In this document: positions 6,408 to 7,174 of the stretch, one piece after another
How positions within the stretch are numbered: position 1 is the stretch's first letter
Layout: each line of letters begins with the position of its first letter
Assembly: GCA_910585245.1 (NCBI GenBank)
Contig: CAJUCO010000059.1
Location: 1-7,174 of the forward strand
Direction of reading: 5' to 3'
Length of the DNA stretch: 7,174 bases
Source: an uncultured Oscillibacter sp.
GTDB taxonomy: Bacteria; Bacillota; Clostridia; Oscillospirales; Oscillospiraceae
The notes under the pieces: generated by a model
Seen by the model: the letters and a program-made list of their open reading frames with translations, nothing else
Told to the model about the DNA's origin: nothing
Database searches by the model: none
Translations under genes and position numbers: made by a program

Positions 6408-7035
6408 GGCCACCCGGCCCCAGCGCCGGGTAGGGACCTTCACCTTGGGTATTGTCCTGGTGGTGGCGGGGTTCGCCATGCTGGCCTCCCTGCTGTGGCC
6501 CAGGCTGGAAACCGGCCTGCTACTGAAGGCCTCGCCGCTGATTCTGGTGGCTTTGGGGGTGGAAACCCTGCTCAGCGCCCGGGGCGGCGGAAGGGTCAAG
6601 TACGACTGGTTGGGGATGATTCTCTGCTTTTTGCTGGTGAGCGTGGGAATGATCTTTTACGCCGCCGCCTGGGCCTATGAGAACGGGGAGTTTTTCAACG
6701 CCTACAACTGCTCCCGCTACGCCGACGAAACCAGCTTCCGCATGGATTACGAATTCTTCAACGGCTTTGACTCCCACACCCTCTATCTGGATAGGGGCGA
6801 TGTGCTGGAGGGGCGGATTGACACCTGCACCGGCTGGTTGGAGGTGGAGATTTGCGATGAAGACGGGGAGGCCATCCTGGAGGGCGCGGCGCTGAACGGG
6901 GACCAGTCCGTGGAAATTTCCCAAACGGGATACTATACCATTCTGGTCCACGGGCGAAAAACCAGCGGGGAATTTGCCTTTGCGCGGGTTCCGGCGGAGG
7001 AGACGCCGCCAGCGGAAACGGAAGAGGCGGCTTGA
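6394..7035 (+). CDS. LiaF/DUF5668-like membrane protein with beta-rich outer domain
   Basis: A 213-residue protein. Residues 10-61 (RRVGTFTLGIVLVVAGF and the following PLILVALGVETLL) look like the two-helix LiaI/LiaF transmembrane module found in Gram-positive envelope-stress proteins. Helices lie at about 14-35, 42-61 and 72-93. Positive charges at 8-12 and 63-69 put the N-terminus inside and residues 94-213 outside. The outer part alternates beta-like segments with a GYYTILVHGRKTSGEFAF ending. This resembles small jelly-roll or GOLD-like domains; that fold call is a guess. A Glu/Pro/Ala tail ends the protein. GGAGG (6383-6387) is 6 nt from the ATG, which overlaps the previous gene by 14 nt. 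In the sigma/anti-sigma operon it could be an envelope sensor or a protective effector. Confidence 0.75.
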   Translation: MTASEATRPQRRVGTFTLGIVLVVAGFAMLASLLWPRLETGLLLKASPLILVALGVETLLSARGGGRVKYDWLGMILCFLLVSVGMIFYAAAWAYENGEFFNAYNCSRYADETSFRMDYEFFNGFDSHTLYLDRGDVLEGRIDTCTGWLEVEICDEDGEAILEGAALNGDQSVEISQTGYYTILVHGRKTSGEFAFARVPAEETPPAETEEAA

Positions 7036-7061
7036 GCGCAAATAGAATGTAAGAATTTGTA

Positions 7062-7090
7062 TTCACAAGCGGATGAAACAGTGGTAAAAT
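7062..7090 (+). promoter_or_regulatory. Promoter for the transposase gene
   Basis: TTCACA (-35, 7062-7067) is 17 nt from TAAAAT (-10, 7085-7090). The -10 is preceded by TGG, an extended -10. Both boxes match the consensus at 5 of 6 positions. The predicted transcription start near 7097 falls on or next to the ATG at 7098, so the mRNA would be leaderless or nearly so. Confidence 0.6.
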
Positions 7091-7097
7091 ATGATAT

Positions 7098-7174
7098 ATG
7101 GAAGAAAAAGGACGAGTGCCGTATCCCAGCGACTTGACAGATGAGCAGTGGGAAGAAATTGCCCCACTGTATAC
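7098..7174 (+). CDS. IS5-family transposase, N-terminal fragment (runs off window)
   Basis: The 25 visible codons encode YPSDLTDEQWEEIAPLY after a short leader. This matches the N-terminal signature of IS5-family (IS4/IS5 superfamily, DUF4096-type) DDE transposases, usually seen as YP-DLTD-QW-I-PL. The catalytic DDE residues lie downstream of the window, so intactness cannot be judged. No Shine-Dalgarno sequence precedes the ATG; with the promoter just upstream, a leaderless transcript would explain this. The fragment is short but the motif is distinctive. Confidence 0.78.
   Translation, partial: MEEKGRVPYPSDLTDEQWEEIAPLY

Larger units (their letters stand above)
7036..7174 (+). mobile_element. 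Left end of an IS5-family insertion sequence (border unresolved)
   Basis: The transposase start at 7098 implies that an insertion sequence begins somewhere in 7036-7097. The terminal inverted repeat cannot be set because the right end is outside the window. Small dyads such as TTGT/ACAA (within 7057-7068) are present, but none can be proved to be the terminus. The element lies directly after the sigma operon, and no terminator is visible between them. Confidence 0.45.

Overview
The window is GC-rich, with Gram-positive-type AGGAGG ribosome binding sites. It carries genes typical of anaerobic Firmicutes that ferment amino acids or make butyrate. Together these suggest the Oscillospiraceae (Flavonifractor/Intestinimonas/Lawsonibacter-like), inferred from gene content and base composition only. 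The layout is two divergent gene sets around a regulatory region of about 500 bp, with the start of an insertion sequence at the right edge.

Left half, minus strand (transcribed right to left): a crotonase (3355-4155), a Pct-type family I CoA-transferase (1641-3197) and 4-hydroxybutyryl-CoA dehydratase AbfD (1-1441, last residues outside the window). As a pathway, the transferase would load CoA onto 4-hydroxybutyrate, AbfD would convert 4-hydroxybutyryl-CoA to crotonyl-CoA, and crotonase would interconvert crotonyl-CoA and 3-hydroxybutyryl-CoA. This is the core of 4-aminobutyrate/4-hydroxybutyrate fermentation to acetate and butyrate. The catalytic and cofactor residues of all three enzymes are visible. 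A good extended -10 promoter sits in front of the crotonase gene. The gap between crotonase and transferase holds a perfect 12-bp inverted repeat within what looks like a dispersed intergenic repeat.

Centre (4156-4660): no convincing gene. It holds the crotonase promoter, three palindromes sharing the pattern TTCA-N4-TGAA (two of them exactly 21 bp apart, centre to centre), and a GC-rich 10-bp inverted repeat ahead of the sigma factor gene.

Right half, plus strand: a tight four-gene operon. It encodes an ECF-type sigma factor (4661-5185), a membrane-anchored zinc-finger anti-sigma factor (5172-5627), a four-helix membrane protein with a PGxGQ motif and a long acidic cytoplasmic tail (5643-6407), and a three-helix LiaF-like membrane protein with a beta-rich outer domain (6394-7035). 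Overlaps or very short gaps link all four, which suggests an uncharacterised envelope-sensing module. About 60 bp after the last gene, a promoter and the first 25 codons of an IS5-family transposase begin and run off the window.
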